This document shows, one piece after another, positions 24,806 through 36,540 of a stretch of 64,000 nt of DNA. The notes below the pieces were generated by a model. The model was not told the DNA's origin. It did not search any database and worked only from the letters and a program-made list of their open reading frames with translations. The position numbers and the translations under genes were made by a program. How positions within the stretch are numbered: position 1 is the first letter of the stretch; each line of letters begins with the position of its first letter. The DNA lies in the NCBI GenBank assembly GCA_018697195.1, contig CM031858.1, forward strand, positions 131,205,241 to 131,269,240. Reading direction: 5' to 3'. The stretch comes from Certhia americana (taxonomy: Eukaryota; Chordata; Aves; Passeriformes; Certhiidae).

Positions 24806-27800
24806 TCTCTTTTTCATGTTCAGCAAGCTAGAAGTAGTTTATCAAGTATTCTATGTTTTCTGACAAAGAATATATAGAAATTTGCATTAAAGTGCATTTT
24901 ATAGAGTTGTTTCTGTTGGTTTTGTCACTGCATCATTAGAGCTAAAGTAATTCTGGTTTTGCTGTGAGGAAGCAATGGAATTCTTATATGCTCTTTAAGC
25001 TGTTTGTGTCCTTTAGTTTCTCTTTCCTCTAAGGATCAGAAATTAGGAAGCAGTGCTCTCAGAGGCTCACAGGTATAGATGGAAGTTGTCCCACACAGCC
25101 ACTGTCCCGTTTTGCAAGATCCTGATGATGTGGTTGCCCTAGAAAAAGGGCAGGAGGTGCCTCCACATGCTTGAGGAGACAGATAACAAAATAGGCTGAA
25201 AGAACCTGAGAACACCTCACAGGCCTGCCCCCAAGAAACCTGAAATCCCGGCAACCTGAGATTCTGGGTCATACTGATGATCTTTGTTTTCTTTTAAGTG
25301 TACTGAATGTGGTGAATAAGACTGCTGCTGGCTAAGAGTAGCATTTTCTGCTGAGTGCCTTTCCTTTATAAACATCACCATTTGAGTCTGAAAAATGGAA
25401 ATGTTTCAGACATATGGTAATACTCCAGTAGAAATCTTTTATGCGAGCCTTTGAGTATAACTGTGTGTACAGACACATGGAGAAATGGGAGGCAGAGAAA
25501 AAGGCTTTTAAATATATTTCCTATCATTCTCACTCTTTATGAAGTCTAATTTGTAAAGGATCATTGAACTATAAGTCATCATTATAACAAAGTTATGAAA
25601 TTTTGATCTAGAAGAAGCTATGCCTGAATAGCTTCAAGATTAATTTGTGGCTTTTACATTTTTACTGACCATTTAAAAACTGGTTAATTTTTCTTTTTCC
25701 CCAGAAAGTTCCACCATTTTATCAGCTCTAATTCTGAGTAAAGTAAATGTCTCCACTATTTATTCTTAAGACAGTGTTCATGATAAAAACATAAACATAC
25801 GGACTTGGATTCTGCATTAAATATTAAACTCCAGAAGTTAGGCATGATTTTGAGAGCTCAATGAACCCTAATAGGCATTTTATTCTGCCCTGAATAAGCT
25901 GTGCACGAATCCTAAGTACTAACCTGAATTTTGCATTTCAGTAGATGACAGTATCTAAAAGTGTCTAACTCCCTGTTGTGAATCCATCCAGCTAAGGACG
26001 GAAAATTTATAAAAATCCCCTCATTGCATATGATAGAATCTATTTGCCTCATAATTGTAGTCCTGTTTCTATAAAGAGACCCCCAGCAGTTGCTAATTGC
26101 ATCTAGAAATCTCATTACATTACACCAATTGGATTTTTAATTAGAAATGCAGATGGTAACTCATTTATTACTGTTGTAAGATCCAACTGGGAAAGAAATT
26201 TCAATTCATTTTGGATGCATTCACCTTTTGGATGCTGGAAGAGAATGAGGAATGAGAATGCTAAAACTGTCTTTCAATAAAGATGTATTATTGCACCAAG
26301 GCTGAAGGTCACAAGAAGTAAAAAGGAAAAGCATCTGTGAAGCCAGTTTCAGAAAAATAAAGAGCCCTACAAAGAGTTCTGCCTGGATACTCAGCTGGGA
26401 AGTTGAGAGTGAAAAGCTAGCAAAAATGATTTTGAGGAGTTGTTAATATTCTCTTCTCCATTCTTTTTGAATGGAGAGAATGAAGGTGAACATCTCAGCC
26501 TGCAGCTGAAATTCACTTGTGCCTATATTCCTTTTCTCAGTGCACAGAAAAGAAGCCCATAATGCTCTTCTTTACACTGACAGCACTATAGAGCCTGTTA
26601 AGTCTGTAGTGCTGTGAGCTGATGTGCCCAGTGCCAGTGCACATCCTGCTCCTGATCAGGGACATGGCCGGACCCAGCAGTCCCCTGATTGCTCTACAGA
26701 TGAGGTTACAGTGTTGCACTTCAGGGGCTGGTCATGACAACCCAGACCTTCCATTTTCTCTGTTTGCCTTGTCTTTTCAGACTATAAATTCTTCAGGAAA
26801 GTGGCTTTCACTTTCTATAGGTTTCCTCAGCCTGGAACAAAGCAGACCTTGACACAGTGTGAGAGCAACCATTGCAGCACAGCTCTTCCCTCTGAAGGTT
26901 TAAGTGCTTCTCCCCTATTTTTTGTTCAGCTGAGGCTTCTCATTTCATTTGTTTTGTTTAGAATCATTTGCTCTGTTTCTTCCACTTGCATACCATCAGG
27001 AAGAAGAAAACTCTTGTTCTTTCACCGTAATGAAGTCACTTGAAAATAAAATGCCATTAGCTGGTGTCAACCTGAAGAAGCAAGCTTAACCAGCTTGCTT
27101 TTGGAGAGTTGGTAAAGTGGCAGAACTGCTTCTGCTACAGACACATTTGTGCTTATGAATCTCTGTCAAGTGATCCTAATAATAAGTCTTCTTGCCTGAA
27201 AATTGTGTGAGCACAGAGCTAGTCTCAGATCAGAAAAGAGTAACACAGCAACAAGGACACAGATTCTCTTAAAGTCTTCCGTTACCCTTCAGGAAAGTGC
27301 AACCTTTCCTCTTCTCACTTCTTTTTCACAGTAATGATACAATTTCTACTGAGAGTTTGGGTGTTTAAAAAGAATTAAAAGCTTGTACTTCAATTAATAA
27401 TGTAAATTATTAGTATTACAGTTTAACTTTCAGAAATACTTTTAATCTTTTAAAAGTAAATGTCATATGCCTGCCACATTATTCTGGATAAGGCAATGGT
27501 TGTGGTGCTTTCTTGCTATGAAACTAGAAAATTAAATACAGGCACCAGATAAGGAGCTAATTCTGCTACAGCTGGAGAGAGAGCATTTTCTTTTCTCTTT
27601 GAATAAGATGGGAACAGGAATAGCCTTGCTGGCTTCTGAAGCCAGCATGCTACTTCACATCAGGAAAAGTTGAAAATGCCATGTATTTTTTAGCTCATTT
27701 GATGAATCCTGTTTTAAGACCCTGGTGTTAGTTGCTTTAGCATGCGAAAATTTAAACTAACCATCCTGCCTTTTTGCATTGTATTTTTCCTGTTTTCTTC

Positions 27801-29597
27801 CCCTAGAAATAAATAAATTAATAAACAAATCATCAATCCACTTGGTGTAAAGTTTCACTTCATCACAGGTACTGAGGTTTACTGAAAGCAGGCCTACTGC
27901 TAAGATACTATTTAGTTCTGATAGGAAAAAAAAAAAAGCTAAAAAGCCAGATTATAAACTTCTGGGACAAAGTCTGTTAGCATGAGCATGGTAAACATTG
28001 CATTCAGCATTGTTAAATGCCGACAGCTATATTCACCACAATATTTGTCAGTTGTGCTTAAGGTGCTACAGATCAAGGACACTCTCTTCTATGTCCTTGG
28101 ATCTCAGAGGTAATCAAGGTGGTATCAGAGTATCAGTTGCCTCCAGACCAGCTTCACAAGGGGAAGAATAAGAGGTGAATGAAAAGCAGAAGGAGTGGAA
28201 ACCATCACAAGTGGAAGATTGCTCTTTTTTTCTGTTGTGTTTTCTATTAGTTTTTTTACCTTTCCTTACAGGGAGGTAAGGGTACAGTGGGATGATCATA
28301 TTGGGCTGTGCACAGAAACAGGCTCTTTCCTGTAGGATCTCTGCAGAAGTCATCAGGCACTGAATGGCTCAGGAGAGCTCCAGGAGAAGTGACATGCATA
28401 GAGTGCATAAAGTTGAATGCTGCCTTGAAATACTGGGCTGGTGCAGCATTCTACTTACAGGCTTACAGATTTCATGATCCTCATGCAATGAAACCCACAA
28501 TGAAACTCCAGAAGGTGTAATGAAAAATACTGAGACAAATGACTCTGCATTTGAAGAAACACATTTTAGAATCCTAACAAATATTGAATTGTGCTTTTAT
28601 AAGGCATCTGCCACTTTATAAACAAGCATGTTTACTAGCCTCTGTTGTGAAAATTATGCACCTTGGACCTAGAAGATATATTAGCTGGTTAAGAAGAAAG
28701 CTATGGAGTGCAGATAAGTGAGCATTTTTACAGATTTGTCATGCCTGATGCCTTGATTTCCCAAAAAGGCATCATTACAAAATATACTGTTCCTTTACGT
28801 GCTTGTCACAAATATCATCCTGCACCAATGAAGTCAATCCATCAGCATATCTCTTTCTCTCTGAACAGCTTAGCAAAAGCAAAAAAATACTAAGCATAGA
28901 AATTGCTATTGAGTATGTACATATGAATTGTTAGCATGTTGCTTTGGGACTGTATATCAGGGTAATTTTGGAGATGTAAGAAATTGTAGTGTATTTTAAA
29001 AACTCACTGATGCACATTGACTTGAGTTACTAGCAATAAGTGGAGAAAGGGGCTTAGCTCAGTTACTATTTACTATCTCAGCTACAAAAACTAAAAAAAA
29101 AAGTGAATGAATACCCTTTTGGGGTACCTACCTCCATATATACAAAGTACATAACTGCAGATAGGCAATTGTATGTGGTCTTTTTCTTTACAAGTTTCAA
29201 CATCAGAGCAATTATTTTTAACTTTGAAGGCAAGGATCACCATGGAAACATAATGAGGTATGAGAGTGATCTGACTGATTGACAATGCTATAGCAAAAGA
29301 AGATTGACACGAAAGGCAAAGATAAAATTCACACTGTTCTAAGGCACAGTTTCTCTAGTAGCTGAATCATTTGGTTTCATTTTCCAGACACTAGTGTTAC
29401 ATGAGATTTTCTTATCCTTATTCAAGAGGAATGCACTGCAAAGGTCACATTTTCTCTCTGACATGTTGTCAGTCACAGGGATGGTGAAAGCACTGAGGAA
29501 TTTTCTGTTTAGGTAACAGAAGGATAAGACCCAAAAGAAAATATTTATATCTTTGTTAAGTGCAACCCACCTACAAATCTGTTTAATAGTTTGCTCT
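24806..29597. other. Unique AT-rich DNA, no gene recognised
   Basis: Only short open frames are visible. An acceptor-like site (long pyrimidine run then CCAG, about 25704) and another at about 26780 have no convincing donor partner. No interspersed repeat or RNA gene was recognised. Confidence 0.55.
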
Positions 29598-30225
29598 TAT
29601 AGAATTGTAGAATTGTTAAGGTTGGGAAAGACCTCCAAGGTCATCAAGTCCAAACTTTGACTGAACACCACCTTGCCAACAAGACCATAGCAGTAAGTGC
29701 CAATTCCAGTAATTTCTTGAATATTTTGGAAGTGGTGACTCCACGACCTCCTTGAATAGTCCGTTCCAATGCTTAACCACCCTTTCAGTGAAGAAATTTT
29801 TCCTGATGTCTAACCTGAATCTCCCCATCATTGCTTGACACCATTTCCTCTTGTCCTGTCACTTGTTATCTGGGAGAAGAGACCAATCCAACTCCCTTCT
29901 GGCTACAGATTCCTTTCAGGGATTTGCAGAGAGTGATGAAGTCCCTCTCAGGCCTCCTCTTCTCCAAGCTGAACGAGAGCTCCCAGAGCCACTCCTCACA
30001 GGGCTTGTGCTCCAGACCCTTCACCAGCTCCACTGCCCTTCTCTGGACTCACTCCAGCACTTCAATTCCTGAACTGAGGGGCCCAGAACTGGACACAGCA
30101 CTTGAGATGTGGCCTCACCAGTGCAGAGTACAGGGGAAGAACATCTGCTCTGGTCCTGCTGGCCACACCATTTCTGATCCAGGCCTGGATTCCTTCCTGG
30201 CCACCTGGGCTCACTGCTGGCTAGC
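29598..30225 (-). mobile_element. CR1 LINE, 5'-truncated 3' end, reverse orientation
   Basis: Read on the plus strand, the block starts with the reversed CR1 tail (ATAGAATTGTAGAATTG), followed by the reverse complement of the conserved 3' region (GGTTGGGAAAGACCTCCAAGGTCATCAAGTCC in shorter pieces). It then continues through CAGTGAAGAAATTTTTCC, CTTCTCCAAGCTGAA and CTCCAGCACTTCAATTCC. The element therefore lies on the minus strand. On that strand a frame reading [23 protein letters not shown] matches the CR1 reverse-transcriptase C-terminal extension. The 5' boundary near 30225 is abrupt, as expected from incomplete reverse transcription. A 222-codon plus-strand frame (29831-30499) across it is an antisense artefact. 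Confidence 0.93.
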
Positions 30226-33200
30226 CTTCTCAATACTAAAGCTAGGTGAAGCATTGCCCATATTTCTCTATGGAAAAACAGAAGGTACTTGTAACCTTCA
30301 AATGCTTTGCAAATGCATTGTGGTTTTGTCAAGTTTTTCAGTGCATGGGAAGGTCAAGAATGGAAAAAGTCCTGGTAGAATAGCTGTTTCAGCTGCTTAT
30401 TTGGAAATTAGCTTCTGTTTTGGAATGTCAAACTATTTCGTTTTTGTTTATAATATACTTCCAGCTTTTAAAGAAAATATTCTCATCCATAGTGAATAAA
30501 ATACTTCATTTCATCTGAAACTTTATTTTTCATTTCCTTGTTCACATTAAAAAACCCAACAATCTCACTATTTTAAATTTAGCCTGATCTGACTGCCTTG
30601 AACTAGAAATGTAAAGGAAAGAAGTAAATGTTTCCATTTCTTGAACTCGTCATTTCAAGTGTAAACCTTCATTTTCTGCTCTCGCTATATGCTAAATTTA
30701 GACACTTTATGAAAGAAAATTCTTCCAGTCTCACATGAGTATGGTAACTTAAGAAGATACCTTAATTTCTGTGAACAACCAAACAGGGGACTAATGCTAT
30801 TAACCTGTCTGTGATCTGAAATCTTGTAAAGAGGGTTGGTTTTGCCCGTTTGCTCTGAGCTGCCAGCTCAGCCCTGGCTTGCTTTGTCCCATGGCTCCCT
30901 CTAGCTCATGCCCTTCTGTTCAGCTGTTGACTCCTTCATTCACTAGCACTTAAAAAAAGTATTAAGCATGTGAACATATTTTTCTTCATTCCACAGTGTT
31001 TCCTTTTCTGTTTATGAATTGACCTATTTTTACTAAATCTACTCATTATTATGGACAATTTTTCAGCTCCCAAAGCACTGGGTACATGCTAAGTCTTTAA
31101 ACTGGCCAAAAGCTACAGCTGGCATAGGCATAAACGAAGATCATGAACTCAGTTTTCAGTCCTTACTCTGTGACTTTAGGCCAAGGAGTCTGATGTAAAG
31201 TAGTCACAGGACAACAAAATAATCACTTTTAAGACAGTTCAAGTATGACAGTGATGCAAATGTTAAAATAAGCCCTGACCACAAGGTCCTTCATGTCATG
31301 ACCGTTGCTGTTTTTCTCTTTAACAAGCAAAGCATAAACTCCCATTACCTCACTGAAAAGTCCATAGGGAGCCAAGCCTGATGTTATATCAACTGTGGAT
31401 ATTCAGTGGCTTATTTCTGTGGTATGGGGACCTATGGGATAGTTCACATTCTTGCTGTAACAATGCCTTCATCTCATTCTTAGTGCCAAGTCCATCATCA
31501 TGTGACTAACGTGGAATGCCTTGTCGGGGAAAGGCTCGTGGCTGCTCTGTGTCTGATCCATGTCCCTTCTATCAGGAAAGCCAGACAGAGTGTACCCTGT
31601 GGACTTTGCAATATGGCCTCTTAGGAGCACAAGTGGCTTTTCTGCTCTCTTATTATCAAAGAAGAACCTAGTGTGGGAATCCTGGGATAAATCTCTGCCA
31701 TGTTTCAATAGGAGCACAGCAGAAAGACCTGCAGAGCATCTACAAGGCACTTATAGGACAATGGGAGAAGGACAGAAGAAATAAAAATAGGGGAAATAGA
31801 AATAACAAGACAAAAAAACTCTATAGTCAAAAAGTATACAGAAACTAGGGGAGAAAATGTTCCTAACCAGCAATGATTGTTCCAATCATCAGCAAACACT
31901 GCAAGCAGCCAGCCACTGCATTAAAATATGTGGAGCAGCTTTGGGTGGGAAAGTCTCCTGGACATGTCGCAACCCATGGGTCTCATGTCTCTTCTTTCCC
32001 AGAGTTTCTACCAACAAGTTTTAAGGAACAGATTTTAAAATGCAGAGGAAGATGCAGTTACCGAAGAGCTTGGCATTTAAATAAACTTAGAGATTTGAGC
32101 TTTAGAGGTAGATGGTTAAAGCTTTTCTGGCACCTGAAGACTTTCAACAGCACCAAGTTACTTAGTTGCCATTGAAATCAATGGAAGTTCTTGGCTTTTA
32201 TCCTTAAAATGAGGAAAATAATAGTTTAATGAACACGGTTGCTAGGGTAGCTAGAGATACTGAGTTCTCCCTTTTTGTATAGAAGCGGCACACTCCATTA
32301 CGTGTCTGTCCTGTTAATGCTCTCTGCCCTGTTAATGTCTGGCAGCTTTTCCTTTGCCCGCAGGGGCTTGTGACCTCATTGCTGGGGCAGAGGGTGCCAG
32401 GAACACACTCCTTCCCCTTCATCAGCTCAGAAGGGCCAGATGTGCAGCACAGCAGCAACCAGCCAGTAGTAACCTGAGGTTATGTCAGAAACAGTGATGC
32501 TCCAGTTTATTCATATTTATGATTCATATTGGGAACTACTATCATTGTAACAACGTTTAGGGAATTGAGATTGCATCAGGTTTTTCTGTTCCCAGTGGCT
32601 AGTGTCACTCATATTGATGCACAAATTAAAAGTAACTGATGGTTATTGAAAAGTCTCTGGGAGACATTTAGTGAATTGATTGAAGAGGAATTCTGAGGGG
32701 TATTTCCTAAACATGTCCTCTGGGCATGAAATTTCCTTGCATTCTCAATGGTAAAAAGTCATGAAGAGATCTCTTGCTACAGCTGTGCTGTAGTCTCAGA
32801 GGCTGGCATCTTCTCAAATTCTGAACAGTGGTGCTACAGCTTGGTGAATTAAGATCTCACATAAAAGATCTGTCATTTATGAACAACAAACTGGCATTTA
32901 TGAACAACAGTGTTTTACAGACCTATGGGAAAAGATGAAAATTATTAGCATGGTTGGATCTTGGCAATTTATATAGATAAACCTAAGTCTTTCAGGAGCT
33001 TGTCTGCTGCCAGAATGAAGGAAGGAATGTGAGTTACAGCTTCTCACATTCACTGATCACCCAAATCACAATTTTTCCTCAGGGAATATTTTCAGAGTGA
33101 AAACAGGATAACTTCTGAAAATGCCACACTGATATTAGTTCAGTACTGTGCTGATTTATTCAGTAGGGTATTACAGAAAGTAAGTGGATACTACATTATT

Positions 33201-33409
33201 AATTAATTATATATCCTAAAGTGGTTTATTGTTATTGTTGTGGTGGGTAAGAGTAATTACACAACTACTGACTGTGTGTTTAGATGTAATAGGCTACATA
33301 TTTGTTCTATTTCAAAAATCCTAGTATTGTTAATAGAAATATCTAGTAATATCTCTAATGTTAAATGAGCAATGGTTTTCAACCGAAGAAGCATAGATTC
33401 AGATTGCAC
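30226..33409. other. Unique DNA, no gene recognised
   Basis: Short frames only. The minus-strand frame at 31469-31750 (93 codons) and the plus-strand frame at 31873-32175 (100 codons) have no recognisable domains. A small duplication of CCTGTTAATG lies near 32308-32335. No known repeat family was recognised here. Confidence 0.5.
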
Positions 33410-33604
33410 ACAAGGAAGAAAGCCTTAACAATGAATGTAGTGGAAAACTGCAACATATTGCCCAGAAAAGTGTTCAAAGCCAGGCTGGATGGGGCTTTAA
33501 GTAACCTGGTCTAGTGAAAGGTGTCCCTGCCCACGGCAGAGGGTTGAAACTTGATGATCTTTAAAGGTCCCTTCCAACCCAAAACATTCTGTCCCTCTAT
33601 GATT
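33410..33604 (+). mobile_element. CR1 LINE, short 3'-end fragment with internal deletion
   Basis: The plus strand carries the terminal CR1 3' region: GAAGAAAGCCTTAAC, then TTGCCCAGAAAAGTG, GCCAGGCTGGATGGGGC, GGTGTCCCTGCCCAC and GATGATCTTTAAAGGTCCC, ending in the characteristic CCAACCC...CTCTATGATT tail. Relative to the usual CR1 3' end, the stretch that should read like GTGGATGCCCCATCCCTGG is missing between AAAAGTG and TTCAAAGCC, so the copy has an internal deletion of roughly 20-25 bases. It is severely 5'-truncated and non-coding. Confidence 0.93.
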
Positions 33605-35939
33605 GTAATGGATGAAGTTTTATGTATAATAGAAATAAGAGGAAAAGCAAAAGAGCACTGACACTATGACTAAGACAACAAGAGAAGGGTTTGTGGAAGC
33701 CAGCAGTATCACCAGGACAATATTCTTAGCAGGATATACATGACATAAACTGATGGAAAAAGGTTTTGAATGTTTTCTCTTGCCAGGGACATCAGATTAA
33801 TTAAGTGTCAGTGAATCAAATATGTGTAACTATCTAGATTGTCATTTCATAAATCAGTGTCAACAGAGGAAATGTCTGATGATTGTCAGACAGTTTCATC
33901 CCACTTTAATGCACCTGGCTATACATAGCAGGAGCACATTAACAAAAGAAACCTCAGAGGTGAATGCTTGGATGAAACACCCAAATAGTTCATGTAACAA
34001 ACAGGTATAATTTTTTCTTGATACAAGTACAATGACTTTAGCTCAATTCTGTCCTTAAGCTTATGTAAGAAGATAAATTAGATTGTGATCCTGTATCTGA
34101 ATTAGCAACACTGTGGTTTCAAACAGTTTGTCCTGGGAGAAAGGGAAGTATTGCAAAGCTGACTTCCCTCCAATCCCACACTGTTTCACTGGGAAGGAAT
34201 CAGGCTAGAAGTCCAGTGACCAAGCATACCCTCCAAACAGTTTGTCACTGGCTTTACAAATATTGTCCACATCTGGCCCTTGACACCAGAAGATGTCAAA
34301 GAACTCTTATGGGTCATCCTGTTCTCTGAGCTATACCTCACTGGTCCCCTAATTTGGAAAATCTTATATAGAGAAGTAGTGAAAGGCATGTTCTTGATCT
34401 GGCTGATGTGCCTTCTGCAGCAGCAGAGAAACAGTTATGCTGGGATGTAGCAAGTGTACCAAACTCCTGATTGTTCCTCCTGAATGTCTTAGTTCTGAGT
34501 ACAAGCTTTCTCATGCTTTTTTATTGACACCTATCCCACCAATACATCATTGTATGGCATTGACTCTTTATTGTCCTCCCTTTGGCCTTGGCCAAACTTT
34601 TCTTCCTCAGAGGGTTCATGGGAAATTCTGGTGAATTAGTTGGAATTAGGCCCTCATACTACTGCATCACTAGTCAGAGCTTCTTGGGTACTTTCTGGGA
34701 ATGGCTGGCATTGTTCAAATTACTCTTCTTGCTGTCCCACCTTCTATGTTTTTGACCCTTAGATCCTCTGCTCCTTTCATCTCTTAATGTCATTGTTAAT
34801 TCTTAGAATAATTTGGTGGTATCCCTGCTCTCTTTTCATCTGACCACTCCTTCATAAAGAAAAGCTTGCATTTTGTTAGCAACGTTGTAATGTTTATCTG
34901 TAAAAGAAAAAATCAGAAGAAACATCATTCATAAGCAAATGCTTAGATAAGAGTGAGAGCAGAACAAAGATATGACACCTTCCCTCTAAAACTCTCCTCA
35001 TTTACATCACTTTTCAGCTCAGGGGACCTTCCTAACTTGTTTTTATTTCAATATTTAGAAACACAGAGCTGGTTTCACTATCTTTCAAATATTTTTCAAG
35101 CCTTCCCTTGCACATAAAAAGACTTCTTGCATCCACAACAGCCCTAGCAAGGAGTTCCACAAATCAGCATCTAGTTTTTGTGTAAACAGTCAGGTGCTAT
35201 TGCTTGCTGTAAAGCTGGATCCCATTATCCACATTTTTAGCCCTATTTCTAACAGGTAAAGAGACAGTGAACAGTTAAAACTTTTTCCTTGTGGTGATTT
35301 GGTAAATCTTATTAATATTTTTCACAAAAGTTGTTATTTCTTCATAAGGAAGTTTCAACAAAGTCAGTTGCTCCTTTCATGTGAATTTTCTGTACCTTTG
35401 ATTATATTTTTTGCCTTCCTCTTACCCTCTGCAGTCCTCATTAGTCCTTTCTTCTGACATGAATGTTTATGTTCTTAGCAACCGTAAATCACGGAACAGA
35501 TGTCAATTGTAATACCAAAATCTAGTTGATCCTAAAAACAATGGACAATCTATAGCCCTTGTATGATTTTCTCCACTCAAATCACATTACACTTATGCAT
35601 ACCGAATTTCATCTGGTCTTTTATTGCCCAAGTTCCTTGAGTTTTCATCTTTTTGCAGATCACCAGGCTGTGCTCATCCTAAATATTTTAATCACTGTGC
35701 ATCATCATCAGCTTTGTCACTTTGTTGTTGAATCCTTTTTCCAAATCATGCATGAACAAGTTGAAGAGCATAGATCCCTCCAATGATGACATCACCCTGT
35801 CACAAGTGATGGCCATTTATTGATCCCTTATATCTCCTTCTGTCTTGGCAAATTATCCATCCCAGGACCTTTCCATTTATGCAAATGATCATACAGTAGA
35901 GACAAGGATTGGTGAAGTTAAATGAAAAAATATGTAACT
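33605..35939. other. Unique AT-rich DNA, no gene recognised
   Basis: This interval separates two CR1 copies of the same orientation. Open frames are short and overlap in several frames. No RNA gene, repeat or splice-site pair was convincing. Confidence 0.5.
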
Positions 35940-36538
35940 CTTGCAGAAAAGCACATGAGGAAGAGCAGTCTTGGTGTGCTCTCAGTCCAGAAAGTTGTGT
36001 CCTGGGCTGTGTCAGAAGGAGTGACCAGCAAGTTGAGGGATGTTACTGTTCCCCTCTACTCCCTTCTGGTGAGACCCCACCTGGAGTTCTGGGTCCTGCT
36101 CTAGTGTCCCCAGCACAGGAAGAACATGGACCTGTTGGAGTGAGTCCAGAGGAGGGCCAAAAAAATTCTTGAAAGGCTGAAAGAGTCATGGTTGATCTGC
36201 CTGGAGAAGAGGAGGCTTCAAGGAGACCTTATTGCAGCCCTTCAATACATAAAGGGGGCTTATTTGAAAGATAGGGATAGACTTTTTAGTATGGCCTGTA
36301 GCAATACAACAAGGGGTAATGATTAGACATAAGGTGGAAGTCTTTTGTAATGAGGGTGGCTATACACCTGCACAGGTTGCCTGGAGAGGCTGTGGATGCC
36401 CCATCCCTGGAAACATTCAAGGCCAGATTGAACAGAGAGCTCTTAGCAACTTGATCTAGTTGAAGATGTTCCTGTTCATTGCAAGGGGGTTGTACTAGAG
36501 GACTTTTAAAGATCCCTTCTGAACCAATCTATTATTAC
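35940..36538 (+). mobile_element. CR1 LINE, 5'-truncated 3' end (about 600 bp)
   Basis: A plus-strand frame at about 35975-36100 reads VSWAVSEGVTSKLRDV and VPLYSLLVRPHLEFW, which matches the C-terminal part of the CR1 reverse transcriptase ([15 protein letters not shown] type). The nucleotide sequence then follows the CR1 3' region: GGACCTGTTGGAGTGAGTCC, GCCTGGAGAAGAGGAGGCT, GTTGCCTGGAGAGGCTGTGG and GATGCCCCATCCCTGGAAAC. It ends at the ACTAGAGGACTTTTAAAGATCCC tail, given here in parts. The octamer tail has decayed (CAATCTATTATTAC). Stops and frame shifts make it inactive. Confidence 0.93.
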
Positions 36539-36540
36539 AA

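Noticed and set aside
29831..30499. 222-codon plus-strand open frame, the longest in the window
   Set aside because: Most of it is the antisense of the CR1 3' region at 29598-30225; the translation matches no protein and continues into unique DNA.
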